Under the pieces are notes generated by a model, which saw only the letters and a list, made by a program, of their open reading frames with translations, made no database searches and had not been told where the DNA came from. The translations under genes were made by a program, and so were the position numbers. Of a stretch of DNA of 64,000 bases, positions 7,963 through 15,712 are shown piece after piece (within the stretch, counting starts at the first letter, position 1; each line of letters opens with the position of its first letter). Source of the stretch: Eggerthellaceae bacterium UBA3686 (GTDB taxonomy: Bacteria > Actinomycetota > Coriobacteriia > Coriobacteriales > Eggerthellaceae); the NCBI GenBank assembly GCA_002371495.1, contig DFIX01000003.1:47986-111985 (forward strand). The letters are read 5' to 3'.

Positions 7963-9717
7963 ATGTCATCGATTTTGCACAGAAGGGAATTAGCGTTCAA
8001 GGTTGTTTCTTTAGCGGTTCTATTCGTTCTATCGCTTAGCATGGTTTTTGCCGCGGCGGATACGAGCTACGCTGCTGACGGCGACAAGAAGGCAAACAAA
8101 ATCGACATCACCGTAACGGCACCGGTAATAGGTAATGACCCCAAAACCGAAGCAAAAGCTGACATAACTTGGGACAAGGCTAATCCAACTACAGACAATG
8201 ACACTAAAGTTAAGTGGTTCGATGGAGATAGCGGAAGCACGACTGAGCAAAGTGGAAGCTTCAAAGTCGATAAGTCATATACGGTAAGATGGACAAAAGC
8301 CTTTGGAGCAGAAGATCCTGTCGATGGATTTGTTGATGGTGCTCAAACAGTAGTGAATGGCAAATCGACAAAGCATCGTAACTACGATCCTAGTACTTCC
8401 ACGTATGACGTTGCTTACACATGGACCCTGCACGAAGTGAAGTTCCATAGTAATGATGGAACGGACAAGATCGAATCACAAACTGTGTATCAAGGCGAAC
8501 AGACCAGCCTCGACAAGAATAAATTCACGTTCGCTAATCACTCGTTCAAAGAGTGGAACACTGAGGCGAACGGTACGGGCTCTATCTATAGCGAAGGGGA
8601 TGCTGTGACCCTTGATGGGAGCATAGAGCTCTATGCACAATGGGAAATAACGATAACCTTCAATCCCAACAACGGAACCGGAACCATGAATCCAAAGAAA
8701 GCGATTAGCGGTTCTACGGTAGAACTACCCGCCAACGAGTTTACACGCGATGGCTACAGGTTCAAAGGTTGGAACACCGACCCGGAAGGCAAAGGAAAAG
8801 ACTATAAAAACAAAGAAGCGAGCACTTTCGATTCCGATATAACGCTCTATGCGCAATGGGAAGCCGTCCCGGCGCCAACGCCTGTCGTAACTCATAGAGT
8901 TACCTTTAACGCGAATGGCGGTACTGGTTCTATGAATGCGATGGTAGAAGAAGAGGGGACATCAAAAGCGCTTGACGCCAATAAGTTTAAGCGAGACGGC
9001 TACACGTTTACAGGATGGAATATCGCCAAGAACGGATCCGGTAAATCCTATGCCGATAGAGCCACTTGGAAATTTGACGCAGATGCAATTCTTTACGCAC
9101 AATGGGAGGCAGATCCTGTTCAGTACTCGATTGCTTTCAGAGCTAACGGCGGTAAGGGGTCGATGGATTCCATTAGTGGTGATGAGGGCTCGACGGTTAC
9201 GTTGTCGGCTAACAAGTTCACCCGATCTGGTTACACGTTCAATGGATGGAACACCGAAAAGAACGGTAGCGGCGATTCCTACGATGACAAGGAAAAGGTG
9301 AAGCTCGATTCAAACATGACGCTCTACGCCCAGTGGAAAGCCAACTCGCAGCCGGTTACGACGTGCAAGTTGACCTTCCACGCTAACGGCGGAACCGGCA
9401 CCATGGACTCGGTAGGTGCACGGAAGGGCTCGACCCTGACACTACCCGAAAACAAGTTCAAACGCGAAGGCTACACGTTCAAGGGTTGGAACACCGCCAA
9501 AGATGGCAGCGGTACCGCCTATGCCGACAAGGCGTCGGTGAAAGTCAACGCGGATGTTACCCTCTACGCGCAATGGGAGAAGAACGGCACGAAAGCGAAC
9601 GCCAGCACGGTTGCTAGAACTGGCGATAACCTGCCGGGAGTCTTGTTTGCGATTCTGCCGACCGTTGCGGTAGCGGCGCTCATAGTTCTTGTGCTTGCAA
9701 AGCGCCGTATAGATTAA
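7963..9717 (+). CDS. Secreted, cell-wall-attached-type protein with five InlB B-repeat-like modules
   Basis: A 584-residue exported surface protein. A signal peptide covers about residues 1-37. Next comes a unique Lys/Asp/Thr-rich region, then five consecutive 70-residue modules of the InlB B-repeat/Listeria-Bacteroides (Flg_new) kind, each running from a hydrophobic-T-F-x-x-N start to an LYAQW(E/K) end. The tail has a TGD motif, a hydrophobic helix and KRR, resembling a sorting signal but with VARTGD instead of LPxTG. The ATG at 7963 is chosen over 7906 because GGAG lies 6 bases upstream and it starts a standard signal peptide. GC is lower than in neighbours. A role in adhesion or matrix binding is inference. 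Confidence 0.85.
   Translation: MSSILHRRELAFKVVSLAVLFVLSLSMVFAAADTSYAADGDKKANKIDITVTAPVIGNDPKTEAKADITWDKANPTTDNDTKVKWFDGDSGSTTEQSGSFKVDKSYTVRWTKAFGAEDPVDGFVDGAQTVVNGKSTKHRNYDPSTSTYDVAYTWTLHEVKFHSNDGTDKIESQTVYQGEQTSLDKNKFTFANHSFKEWNTEANGTGSIYSEGDAVTLDGSIELYAQWEITITFNPNNGTGTMNPKKAISGSTVELPANEFTRDGYRFKGWNTDPEGKGKDYKNKEASTFDSDITLYAQWEAVPAPTPVVTHRVTFNANGGTGSMNAMVEEEGTSKALDANKFKRDGYTFTGWNIAKNGSGKSYADRATWKFDADAILYAQWEADPVQYSIAFRANGGKGSMDSISGDEGSTVTLSANKFTRSGYTFNGWNTEKNGSGDSYDDKEKVKLDSNMTLYAQWKANSQPVTTCKLTFHANGGTGTMDSVGARKGSTLTLPENKFKREGYTFKGWNTAKDGSGTAYADKASVKVNADVTLYAQWEKNGTKANASTVARTGDNLPGVLFAILPTVAVAALIVLVLAKRRID
8437..8646 (+). repeat. InlB B-repeat-like module 1
   Basis: First of five in-frame 210-bp coding modules; the most diverged, lacking the N-G-G and G-Y-x-F consensus but keeping the W-N-T and LYAQWE ends. 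Confidence 0.8.
8653..8862 (+). repeat. InlB B-repeat-like module 2
   Basis: Second 210-bp module, separated by only two codons from module 1. Contains GYRFKGWNT and ends LYAQWE. Confidence 0.85.
8899..9108 (+). repeat. InlB B-repeat-like module 3
   Basis: Third 210-bp module, preceded by a short Pro/Thr/Val linker. Contains FNANGGTGSM and GYTFTGWN. Confidence 0.85.
9130..9339 (+). repeat. InlB B-repeat-like module 4
   Basis: Fourth 210-bp module. Contains GYTFNGWNT and ends LYAQWK. Confidence 0.85.
9370..9579 (+). repeat. InlB B-repeat-like module 5
   Basis: Fifth 210-bp module, followed directly by the TGD/transmembrane tail. Contains FHANGGTGTM and GYTFKGWNT. Confidence 0.85.
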
Positions 9718-10470
9718 AGTTCGAGCATAAACGAATAGATGTACGTTTTATTTTGAGTCGATACAAATGTTCGTATTTTGAGTTTATAGATAAGACAGTA
9801 TTCGAACATTTATGAAATAGCTCTGTATGTAATTGCGTACATTCTGAAAGTCATATGACTGCAGCAACGGAATACAATGCAGATACTGCATGCAGCGATA
9901 CGAACAAGCTGAATCAGATGCGAGTCTGCGTAACTCTTGACTAGATTGGCTTAAAGCCAAGGATTTGCTGCACCGAAGCCGGATTCGCGCCAATATGATT
10001 TACGCATGCTGATTGAAGTCAAACTAACAAGGTATAAGTAGTCGACCGAGGGCATTTGCGGGGCTTAAATCGGCTCTGAGAGCGCCTTAATAATTGACAT
10101 AAAAGATCGCTCGTAAAAATGGCGCTCAGGACAGGATGTATACAGAATCGGATCGTAAACCGCGAGGTGCGACAATGGATGCCGCATCATTCGCGGCTCG
10201 CATGACGATGCTTGCAGCCCTAAGTAGAGTTAGAAGGGCGAGATGCATCACGAATGTCGGGAAAACTAAATGCCCAGATGAATCATATTGCTTCTTTTGA
10301 TATAAAAGACTGATAATATATGTTATGTAAAGTAAGAGAGTAAGATAGTTCTGCAGATAGGTGAATTGCGCATATAGTAGCCCCTCCATCTCCTGCTTGG
10401 TAATAAACCGAAAGATGGAGGGGCTTATTCCGTAATGGACAATCGGTGGAGCTTAGGCGTATTAGGCTTA
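9718..10470. other. Gene-free AT-rich interval
   Basis: About 750 bp between the surface-protein gene and the lexA-divergent gene. I see no convincing gene. Two minus-strand open frames (9784-9993 and 10126-10389) lack a usable ribosome site and recognisable protein character. There is a 9-bp inverted repeat at 9765-9773/9803-9811 (AAATGTTCG and its complement) and a strong 13-bp inverted repeat at 10379-10425. Parts of the interval (for example 10261-10330) are far more AT-rich than the surrounding genome, which fits decayed or acquired DNA. Confidence 0.6.
10379..10425 (-). terminator. Perfect 13-bp inverted repeat downstream of the SOS-linked gene
   Basis: Arms 10379-10391 and 10413-10425 (AGCCCCTCCATCT and its exact complement) enclose a 21-nt loop. 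It lies about 45 bp beyond the stop of the minus-strand gene at 10471-10812, so a terminator role is likely. No clear U-run follows on either strand, so it may instead be a structured RNA or protein-binding element. Confidence 0.45.
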
Positions 10471-10812
10471 TTAGGCGCCGAAAGCTATGGCGAGTACTGC
10501 GACGATACTGCTTAATACAGTAAGCGTCTTGATGTTCGCCTTAGAGAAGACACCGTAAGCTACCCCCCTAAAGTCCTCAAACTTTAGGCTGCAGTACATC
10601 TCGCTCGACTCGAGCACCCTCCGTACCGCATTGTGCAAAGATTCAAAGGCTCGTCTCACCTTAGTAGATAAGCCTTCGCGCCTATTGGCGGGCGTTGTGG
10701 TTTCGGCGATGCGAGGAAACGCGATGATATGCGCCGTCTTTGGTGCGGCGGAAGATGCATCCATCTTGAGGGCTGCGGTCCCGTCGACGGTGAAAGTCGC
10801 TGTGTTGCTCAT
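10471..10812 (-). CDS. Small tail-anchored protein divergent from lexA (putative SOS-induced division or membrane effector)
   Basis: A 113-residue protein I do not recognise by family. It has a polar N-terminal half, a basic amphipathic stretch around residues 45-70 (TKVRRAFESLHNAVRRV), and one hydrophobic helix at about 94-112 that ends the protein, so it is probably tail-anchored with the N-terminus in the cytoplasm. The ATG at 10812 has AGGAG 7 bases upstream. It is transcribed away from lexA from its own promoter (TTGACA, 17 bp, TATTAT) across SOS-like boxes. Division inhibitors YneA (Bacillus), ChiZ (Mycobacterium) and DivS (Corynebacterium) occupy the same place, but this one shows no LysM domain. 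An SOS division-control role is inference. Confidence 0.7.
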   Translation of the reverse strand: MSNTATFTVDGTAALKMDASSAAPKTAHIIAFPRIAETTTPANRREGLSTKVRRAFESLHNAVRRVLESSEMYCSLKFEDFRGVAYGVFSKANIKTLTVLSSIVAVLAIAFGA

Positions 10813-10827
10813 TTTTGTCTCCTGCTC

Positions 10828-10857
10828 TTGCATAGAACCTTTGTTCGTGTGTATAAT
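10828..10857 (+). promoter_or_regulatory. lexA promoter
   Basis: TTGCAT (10828-10833) and TATAAT (10852-10857) are separated by 18 bp. The spacer contains a perfect SOS box at 10835-10846, so LexA should block its own synthesis here. Confidence 0.75.
10835..10846. promoter_or_regulatory. SOS (LexA) box 1, perfect
   Basis: GAACCTTTGTTC, an exact match to the Gram-positive GAAC-N4-GTTC core. It lies in the lexA promoter spacer and at the start region of the divergent transcript. Confidence 0.85.
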
Positions 10858-10881
10858 AAGGCGTACAAAAGTTCTTGTCAA
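10853..10881 (-). promoter_or_regulatory. Divergent promoter of the SOS-linked small gene
   Basis: On the minus strand, TTGACA (10876-10881) and TATTAT (10853-10858) are separated by exactly 17 bp. The -10 element overlaps the lexA -10 element on the opposite strand, so the two promoters are face to face and probably mutually exclusive. Confidence 0.75.
10863..10874. promoter_or_regulatory. SOS (LexA) box 2, one mismatch
   Basis: GTACAAAAGTTC, differing from GAAC-N4-GTTC at one base. It sits inside the 17-bp spacer of the divergent minus-strand promoter, exactly 28 bp from box 1. Confidence 0.65.
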
Positions 10882-10890
10882 CAAAAATAC

Positions 10891-10902
10891 CGACAAATGT
10901 TC
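10891..10902. promoter_or_regulatory. Possible SOS (LexA) box 3, degenerate
   Basis: CGACAAATGTTC keeps the full GTTC half and A-C of the other half. It lies exactly 28 bp from box 2, in the lexA 5' leader and upstream of the divergent -35. Confidence 0.4.
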
Positions 10903-10917
10903 GAGAAAGGCAAAACG

Positions 10918-11559
10918 ATGGCCGAGAAACTCACGAAGAAGCAAAAAGCCGTCATGGACTGCATCGAGCGCTGCATAAACGAAAAGGGCTATGGTCCGAC
11001 GGTCCGCGAGATTTGCGCAGAACTCGGCCTTTCCTCCCCTTCGACGGTGCACGTACATCTGAAGACCCTTGAGCAAAAGGGCTACATCGTGCGCGATCCG
11101 CTAAAGTCTCGTTCCATTTCGCTTCCGGCTGGGCACAAGCCCGAACCCGACGTTGTCGCAGACGTCATTCGCCCCACTTTCAGCAAGGTCGTCGACGTGC
11201 CGCTCGTCGGCAATGTCGCGGCTGGCGAGCCGATTCTTGCCGAAGAGAACATCACCGATACCATCACCCTGCCGACCGATATCGTCGGCGATGCGCCGTC
11301 TTTCCTGCTGTCGGTGCGCGGTGAGTCCATGATTGAGGCAGGCATCAACGACGGCGACTACGTGGTCGTCAAAGAGCAGCCCGTTGCGAACAACGGCGAT
11401 ATAGTCGTGGCCCTGCTCGACGATGGCGCAACAGTAAAGCGCTTTTTCAAGGAGCGTGACTACATTCGCCTTCAGCCCGAGAACTCCTCGATGGACCCGA
11501 TTATCACGCGGGACTGCTCTATCGCCGGCAAGGTCGTTGCCGTCTTTCGCAGATTGTAA
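10918..11559 (+). CDS. lexA: LexA repressor
   Basis: The 213-residue SOS repressor and self-cleaving S24 peptidase. Residues 1-65 form the winged helix with a REICAELGLSSPSTVHVHL recognition region. The Ala-Gly cleavage site lies in GNVAAGEP. The catalytic Ser is in VRGESM and the Lys in ATVKRF. The ATG at 10918 is chosen over the in-frame ATG at 10897 because AAAGG precedes it by 7 bases. Its promoter carries SOS boxes, so it is autoregulated and induced when RecA filaments trigger cleavage. The divergent partner gene shares the operator region. hflX is convergent 5 bp downstream. Confidence 0.97.
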   Translation: MAEKLTKKQKAVMDCIERCINEKGYGPTVREICAELGLSSPSTVHVHLKTLEQKGYIVRDPLKSRSISLPAGHKPEPDVVADVIRPTFSKVVDVPLVGNVAAGEPILAEENITDTITLPTDIVGDAPSFLLSVRGESMIEAGINDGDYVVVKEQPVANNGDIVVALLDDGATVKRFFKERDYIRLQPENSSMDPIITRDCSIAGKVVAVFRRL

Positions 11560-11564
11560 TCGAC

Positions 11565-12836
11565 TTATTCAAATTCCCTGAAGTAGTGGGCACAGTCATC
11601 GGGCGCGAAAAGGCGCAGATGCGTGCCCGCTTCTTCATGTGCCTCAAGGACGATATGGCATCGCTTGTGCGCGAGAGCAACGAGGTCTCCCCTGCTGTAC
11701 GGTATGACCACGTCGCAGTAATTGCCATGCGAAGCAGCGACCTGCGCGATGCGTTCGACGAGTTCGTCGATGCCCTCGCCAGTATGAGCCGATACGAAAA
11801 GCGCAGTTGGGTTCGATTTTCGCAAATGCTCGATTCTGTCGGGCGATTCTATAAGGTCGACTTTGTTGAATACCGTCAATCGCTCAATTCGCTCGGCGCC
11901 TATTTGTCCAAGCACGTCTTCGACCGTTTGAATCTGGAACGAAACCTCTTCGCTCGAACAGTCGATAACATGCAAGATAAGGTCAGCGCCGTTGATTTCG
12001 TCAAGCGTTGACTTGAACGATTCGATGAGCGTCGTCGGAAGCTTCTTTATGAAGCCTATCGTATCGGTAATCGTAATCTCGCGCCCTTCGGGCAACCTCA
12101 GCTTGCGCGTCGTCGCGTCAAGCGTTGCAAAGAGCTTGTCGTAGCTCAGCACATCAGATCCAGTGAGTGTATTGATGAGGCTTGACTTGCCGGCGTTGGT
12201 GTAGCCTGCCAGTGCGACCTTGAACGTGGAGGACTTGTAGCGACCTTCACGTTGTACTGCGCGAATCTGGTCGAGGTGTGCGAGTTCGCGTTTAATCGAC
12301 GATATGCGCTTTCGAACCATGCGCCTATCGACCTCGAGCTGGCTTTCGCCTTCGCCGAAACGCGAGCCGACCCCGCCGCCCATTCGGTTCGAGGCAAGGT
12401 GAGCCCACATGCCGCGCAAACGCGGGTACAGGTACTGGTTCTGCGCGAGCCTTACTTGTAGTCTGCCTTCGCGCGTCGTTGCATGCAGGGCAAAAATATC
12501 AAGAATCAGCGCCGTCCGGTCGAAAACTTTAATATCCCTACCTACGATCTTCTCGAGATTTGACTGCTGTGATGGTGTTAGCTCATCATCGAAGATGACC
12601 ATATCGGCAGCGTGCGCATGGCAAAGCTCGGTTATCTCAGCGGCTTTGCCGCTACCTACGAACGTACGAGCGTTAGGCGCGTCGAGCTTCTGTGTCGTAG
12701 AGGCAACGACCTCGGCTCCTACCGTATCTATGAGCCGCGAGAGCTCCTCGAGAGATGACTCGACCGGCCACGGTGCACCAGGCCAGTCGATGCCGACGAT
12801 GACAGCTCTTTCGCGGTATTCCTGCAAATCGTTCAT
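11565..12836 (-). CDS. hflX: GTPase HflX
   Basis: A ribosome-associated GTPase of 423 residues that rescues stalled 70S ribosomes. The N-terminal HflX domain contains the glycine-rich FGEGESQLEVDRR segment at about 160-172. The G domain shows G1 at 211-218 (GYTNAGKS), G3 DTIGF at 258-262 and G4 NKVD at 324-327. The gene starts 15 bp after miaA on the same strand; hfq, often between them in proteobacteria, is absent here as expected for Gram-positives. It ends 5 bp from the convergent lexA stop, leaving no room for a separate terminator. Confidence 0.95.
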   Translation of the reverse strand: MNDLQEYRERAVIVGIDWPGAPWPVESSLEELSRLIDTVGAEVVASTTQKLDAPNARTFVGSGKAAEITELCHAHAADMVIFDDELTPSQQSNLEKIVGRDIKVFDRTALILDIFALHATTREGRLQVRLAQNQYLYPRLRGMWAHLASNRMGGGVGSRFGEGESQLEVDRRMVRKRISSIKRELAHLDQIRAVQREGRYKSSTFKVALAGYTNAGKSSLINTLTGSDVLSYDKLFATLDATTRKLRLPEGREITITDTIGFIKKLPTTLIESFKSTLDEINGADLILHVIDCSSEEVSFQIQTVEDVLGQIGAERIERLTVFNKVDLIESPDRIEHLRKSNPTALFVSAHTGEGIDELVERIAQVAASHGNYCDVVIPYSRGDLVALAHKRCHIVLEAHEEAGTHLRLFAPDDCAHYFREFE

Positions 12837-12850
12837 GAACTGATAATACC

Positions 12851-13795
12851 TTAAATTGAATCCGCGCTCTGCGCTTTAACGCATTCAAGGGCGCACGTAA
12901 GCAGCTCGTTTGCAGGCAACGTAGCATCGAGCCAATGGATGCGCTTGTCCTTTCTGAACCAGGTTCTCTGCCTTTTAGCATAGCGCCGTGTTGCAAGCTT
13001 CACGGCATCGAGCGCCTCTTCGAGCGTGCATGCACCATCTAGGTAGGCCACGATTTCCTTATATCCTATAGCTTGGGGCGCGGTTATGCCTTCGCGCAGG
13101 CCTTGGTCCAGAAGTCCTTTGACCTCGGCGACAAGCCCGTCATCGACCATCTGGTCGACCCGTCGGTTAATGCGCTCGTTTAACAAATCTGTATCCATTG
13201 CCAAGCCGATGAAGACGGCCGGGTATTTCTGGGGTATCCTGGCGAGCTTCTGTTTCTGACGCGCATAGCTCGTACCATCCTCGAGCAGTTCGAACGCCCT
13301 AATGACGCGCTTAACGTCGTTACGGGGGATGATGTGGGCACTCTCGGGATCGCGTTTTTCCAGGACCTCCCAGAGCGCATCAATTCCTTTTTCGTCTGCC
13401 ATACGCGCATAATGATCCCGCACGCTGTTGCCAACCTGTTCGCCCTTGGGAAAATCATAGTCATCGATGGCTGCCCTAACGTAGAATCCCGTACCACCGC
13501 ACAGCACAGCCCTCTTTCCGCGATTCAAGATATCGTCGAAGCTTGTTCGGGCATCATGTTGGAACAGGGCTGCCGAATAGGGCTCGCCCGGTGTTACCAA
13601 GTCAAGGCAATGATGGGCGACGAGCATTTCGTTTTGCGGTAGCTTGCCCGTACCGATATCCATGCCGCGATATACCTGCATGCTGTCGGCACTGACCACT
13701 TCCCCGTTAAGCTCGAGCGCAATGTTCTGGGCAATACTCGTCTTACCCGATGCAGTGGGCCCTACGACACAGATGACGGGGTCGAATGCGATCAT
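12851..13795 (-). CDS. miaA: tRNA dimethylallyltransferase MiaA
   Basis: Transfers dimethylallyl from DMAPP to N6 of A37 in tRNAs that read UNN codons, giving the i6A substrate of MiaB. The protein is 314 residues with a P-loop GPTASGKT at 12-19, the DSMQVYRGMDIGTGK block near 37-51, and a C-terminal region ending in the basic RRYAKRQRTWFR segment that contacts tRNA. It is 17 bp downstream of miaB, so both steps of ms2i6A synthesis are encoded together. Confidence 0.96.
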   Translation of the reverse strand: MIAFDPVICVVGPTASGKTSIAQNIALELNGEVVSADSMQVYRGMDIGTGKLPQNEMLVAHHCLDLVTPGEPYSAALFQHDARTSFDDILNRGKRAVLCGGTGFYVRAAIDDYDFPKGEQVGNSVRDHYARMADEKGIDALWEVLEKRDPESAHIIPRNDVKRVIRAFELLEDGTSYARQKQKLARIPQKYPAVFIGLAMDTDLLNERINRRVDQMVDDGLVAEVKGLLDQGLREGITAPQAIGYKEIVAYLDGACTLEEALDAVKLATRRYAKRQRTWFRKDKRIHWLDATLPANELLTCALECVKAQSADSI

Positions 13796-13812
13796 CGCCG
13801 ACTTTCCCTACC

Positions 13813-15174
13813 CTATATCACGGTTCCGCGCAGGTACCACGTCTTAGCTTCCTCGATGCGCACGCGCACTATGGAACCGGCAAGCTCTTCGATGCAGGCA
13901 CCATCTGGGAGCGGAGCATGTACGGTCTGGTTTTTGGGGCTCTTGCCCGAAATGAGGCTCGTGTCGCGCTTAGAAACGCCCTCAACAAGAACAGGAACCG
14001 TTGCGCCAAGATCGCTCTGGTTTGCTTCGAAGGCACGTGCCTGAACGACATCGACCAAGCGGTCAAAGCGCTTCTGTATGACTTCGCGTGGGGTGTTGTC
14101 GATCATCTTGGCCGCAGGAGTTCCTTCGCGCTTAGAATATATGAAGGTGAACACCTGATGATAGCCAACTTCGTCGATGAGCTTATACGTAGCCTCGAAG
14201 TCTTCTTCAGTTTCACCAGGGAAGCCGACGATGATGTCGGTCGAAAGAGCAATACCGGGGCATGCGTCCCTGAGCTTTTCGATCAGGCCACGGTAGTGCT
14301 CGACAGTGTATGAGCGGTGCATATCTGAAAGGATTCGGTTCGAGCCCGATTGCGCTGGCAGATGAAGCGCCGGCATGAGCGACCGCAGCGTCGCGAATTT
14401 GCCGATTACCTCGTCTGTGAGATCCTTTGGATGACTTGTGGCGAATCGCAACCTTTCGACTCCGGTCCTATCGATAGCGTCGAGGATGTCAGCAAAGCGC
14501 GGTTTACCGTAAAGGTCGCGTCCGTAGGAGTTGACGTTTTGCCCGAGTAGCGTTATTTCCTTGACGCCGGCAGCTACGTAACGCTCTGCTTCAGAAACGA
14601 CATCTTCCAAAGGCCGAGATTTTTCGCGGCCGCGTACATAGGGGACTATGCAATACGTGCAGAAGTTGTTGCATCCAATAGTGATGGGAAGCCATGCAGC
14701 CCAGGCGTGCTCGCGTGTCGTGGGGAGCTCAGTCGGAAACACTTTAGAATCCTCAAGCGTCTCGGCACGATGCCCACCGCTTTCAAGGACTTCTGCAAGC
14801 AGGCTCGGCAGCGATGCGAGGTTGTTCGTCCCGAATACGACGTCAAGATGCGGAAGCTGTTGAAAAAGCTGGTCGCCATCTCGCTGGCCTATGCAGCCGC
14901 CAACGGCGATGAGTCGTTTCTTAAGCGGTGAGCTTTTGCGCAACGGGATGTTCTTCATGGTCTGCACTTGCCCGATCAGGCGGATATCGGCAGCCTCGCG
15001 AACGCAGCACGTCATGAAAACAACGATGTCGGCTTCTTCGATGGTCGGCACGTCGATAGCGCCCAGGCTTTCGAGCATGCCGACCACACGCTCTGAATCA
15101 TGCTTGTTCATCTGGCAGCCAAATGTCTGCACATGAAACGTAATGTCCATGAACGATGGACTGCTAGGAGTCAT
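13813..15174 (-). CDS. miaB: tRNA-2-methylthio-N6-dimethylallyladenosine synthase MiaB
   Basis: A radical-SAM methylthiotransferase (453 residues) that adds the 2-methylthio group to i6A37. The N-terminal UPF0004 domain carries the auxiliary-cluster cysteines (Cys20, the Cys56/57 pair, Cys94). The radical-SAM CNNFCTYC motif lies at 168-175, and a C-terminal TRAM domain is present. The start has a strong AGGAGGT site about 6 bases upstream. Two relatives in this window, rimO and mtaB, are distinguished by their own motif contexts and by position next to miaA here. Confidence 0.96.
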   Translation of the reverse strand: MTPSSPSFMDITFHVQTFGCQMNKHDSERVVGMLESLGAIDVPTIEEADIVVFMTCCVREAADIRLIGQVQTMKNIPLRKSSPLKKRLIAVGGCIGQRDGDQLFQQLPHLDVVFGTNNLASLPSLLAEVLESGGHRAETLEDSKVFPTELPTTREHAWAAWLPITIGCNNFCTYCIVPYVRGREKSRPLEDVVSEAERYVAAGVKEITLLGQNVNSYGRDLYGKPRFADILDAIDRTGVERLRFATSHPKDLTDEVIGKFATLRSLMPALHLPAQSGSNRILSDMHRSYTVEHYRGLIEKLRDACPGIALSTDIIVGFPGETEEDFEATYKLIDEVGYHQVFTFIYSKREGTPAAKMIDNTPREVIQKRFDRLVDVVQARAFEANQSDLGATVPVLVEGVSKRDTSLISGKSPKNQTVHAPLPDGACIEELAGSIVRVRIEEAKTWYLRGTVI

Positions 15175-15240
15175 GACCGACCTCCTGTAGAAGGTTTTCG
15201 AGAATTCTTAACTGTGCAAAATCTTAGAGCCAAGGATAGC

Positions 15241-15585
15241 CTATTGGGCATCGCCAGAGCCGAAGACATCGAAGTCAGCGTCGGCAGTACCGCGAAGATA
15301 CTGGGCCTTTATCGAAAAATGAATGGCAGTCCGGTACTCTCCATCGATAATGATGTCAGCAAACGAGGGAACGCAGGCGATTTCGATACCAACTGGCGAG
15401 AGGAAACCACGGGAAATCGCAATCGCCTTGATGGCTTGGTTCACAGCCCCTGCACCTACAGCTTGCATCTCGACGGGAACGCCGTCCTTAACCATGCCGG
15501 CAATGGCGCCGGCAACCGATGCGGGGGAAGACTTTGACGAGACCTTAAGGCAGCTAAGACCCGAGTATTGTTCGTTCGGTTGCAT
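15241..15585 (-). CDS. spoVS: Stage V sporulation protein S (SpoVS) family protein
   Basis: A 114-residue Alba-like small protein. The body is typical SpoVS: LKVSSKSSPASVAGAIAG, then a VGAGAVNQAIKAIAISRG segment. SpoVS is a sporulation protein in Bacillus but also occurs in many non-sporulating bacteria, where it is thought to bind nucleic acid. This copy has about a 10-residue N-terminal and a 15-residue C-terminal extension relative to the roughly 86-residue Bacillus protein. It lies between the GHKL ATPase gene and miaB, on the rny side of a tRNA/RNA-processing run. Its role here is not established. Confidence 0.9.
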   Translation of the reverse strand: MQPNEQYSGLSCLKVSSKSSPASVAGAIAGMVKDGVPVEMQAVGAGAVNQAIKAIAISRGFLSPVGIEIACVPSFADIIIDGEYRTAIHFSIKAQYLRGTADADFDVFGSGDAQ

Positions 15586-15712
15586 ATGGTTCCCTGTTCG
15601 TAGTGCAATGATCAAGCGTTGTTGGTGCGTTATGAATGCTGTGTAACGTTATCGCAACATACCTATTCTAGCCAACAATATTGCGCGTTTCAACGCGAAA
15701 GAATCATTTCCA

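Noticed and set aside
9784..9993. 69-residue minus-strand frame in the AT-rich gap
   Set aside because: No ribosome site, unusual composition, and no neighbour relation.
10126..10389. Hydrophobic 87-residue minus-strand frame
   Set aside because: Its ATG is directly abutted by the GGAG with no spacing, it begins inside the 13-bp inverted repeat, and the product has no protein-like domain pattern beyond AT-driven hydrophobic residues.
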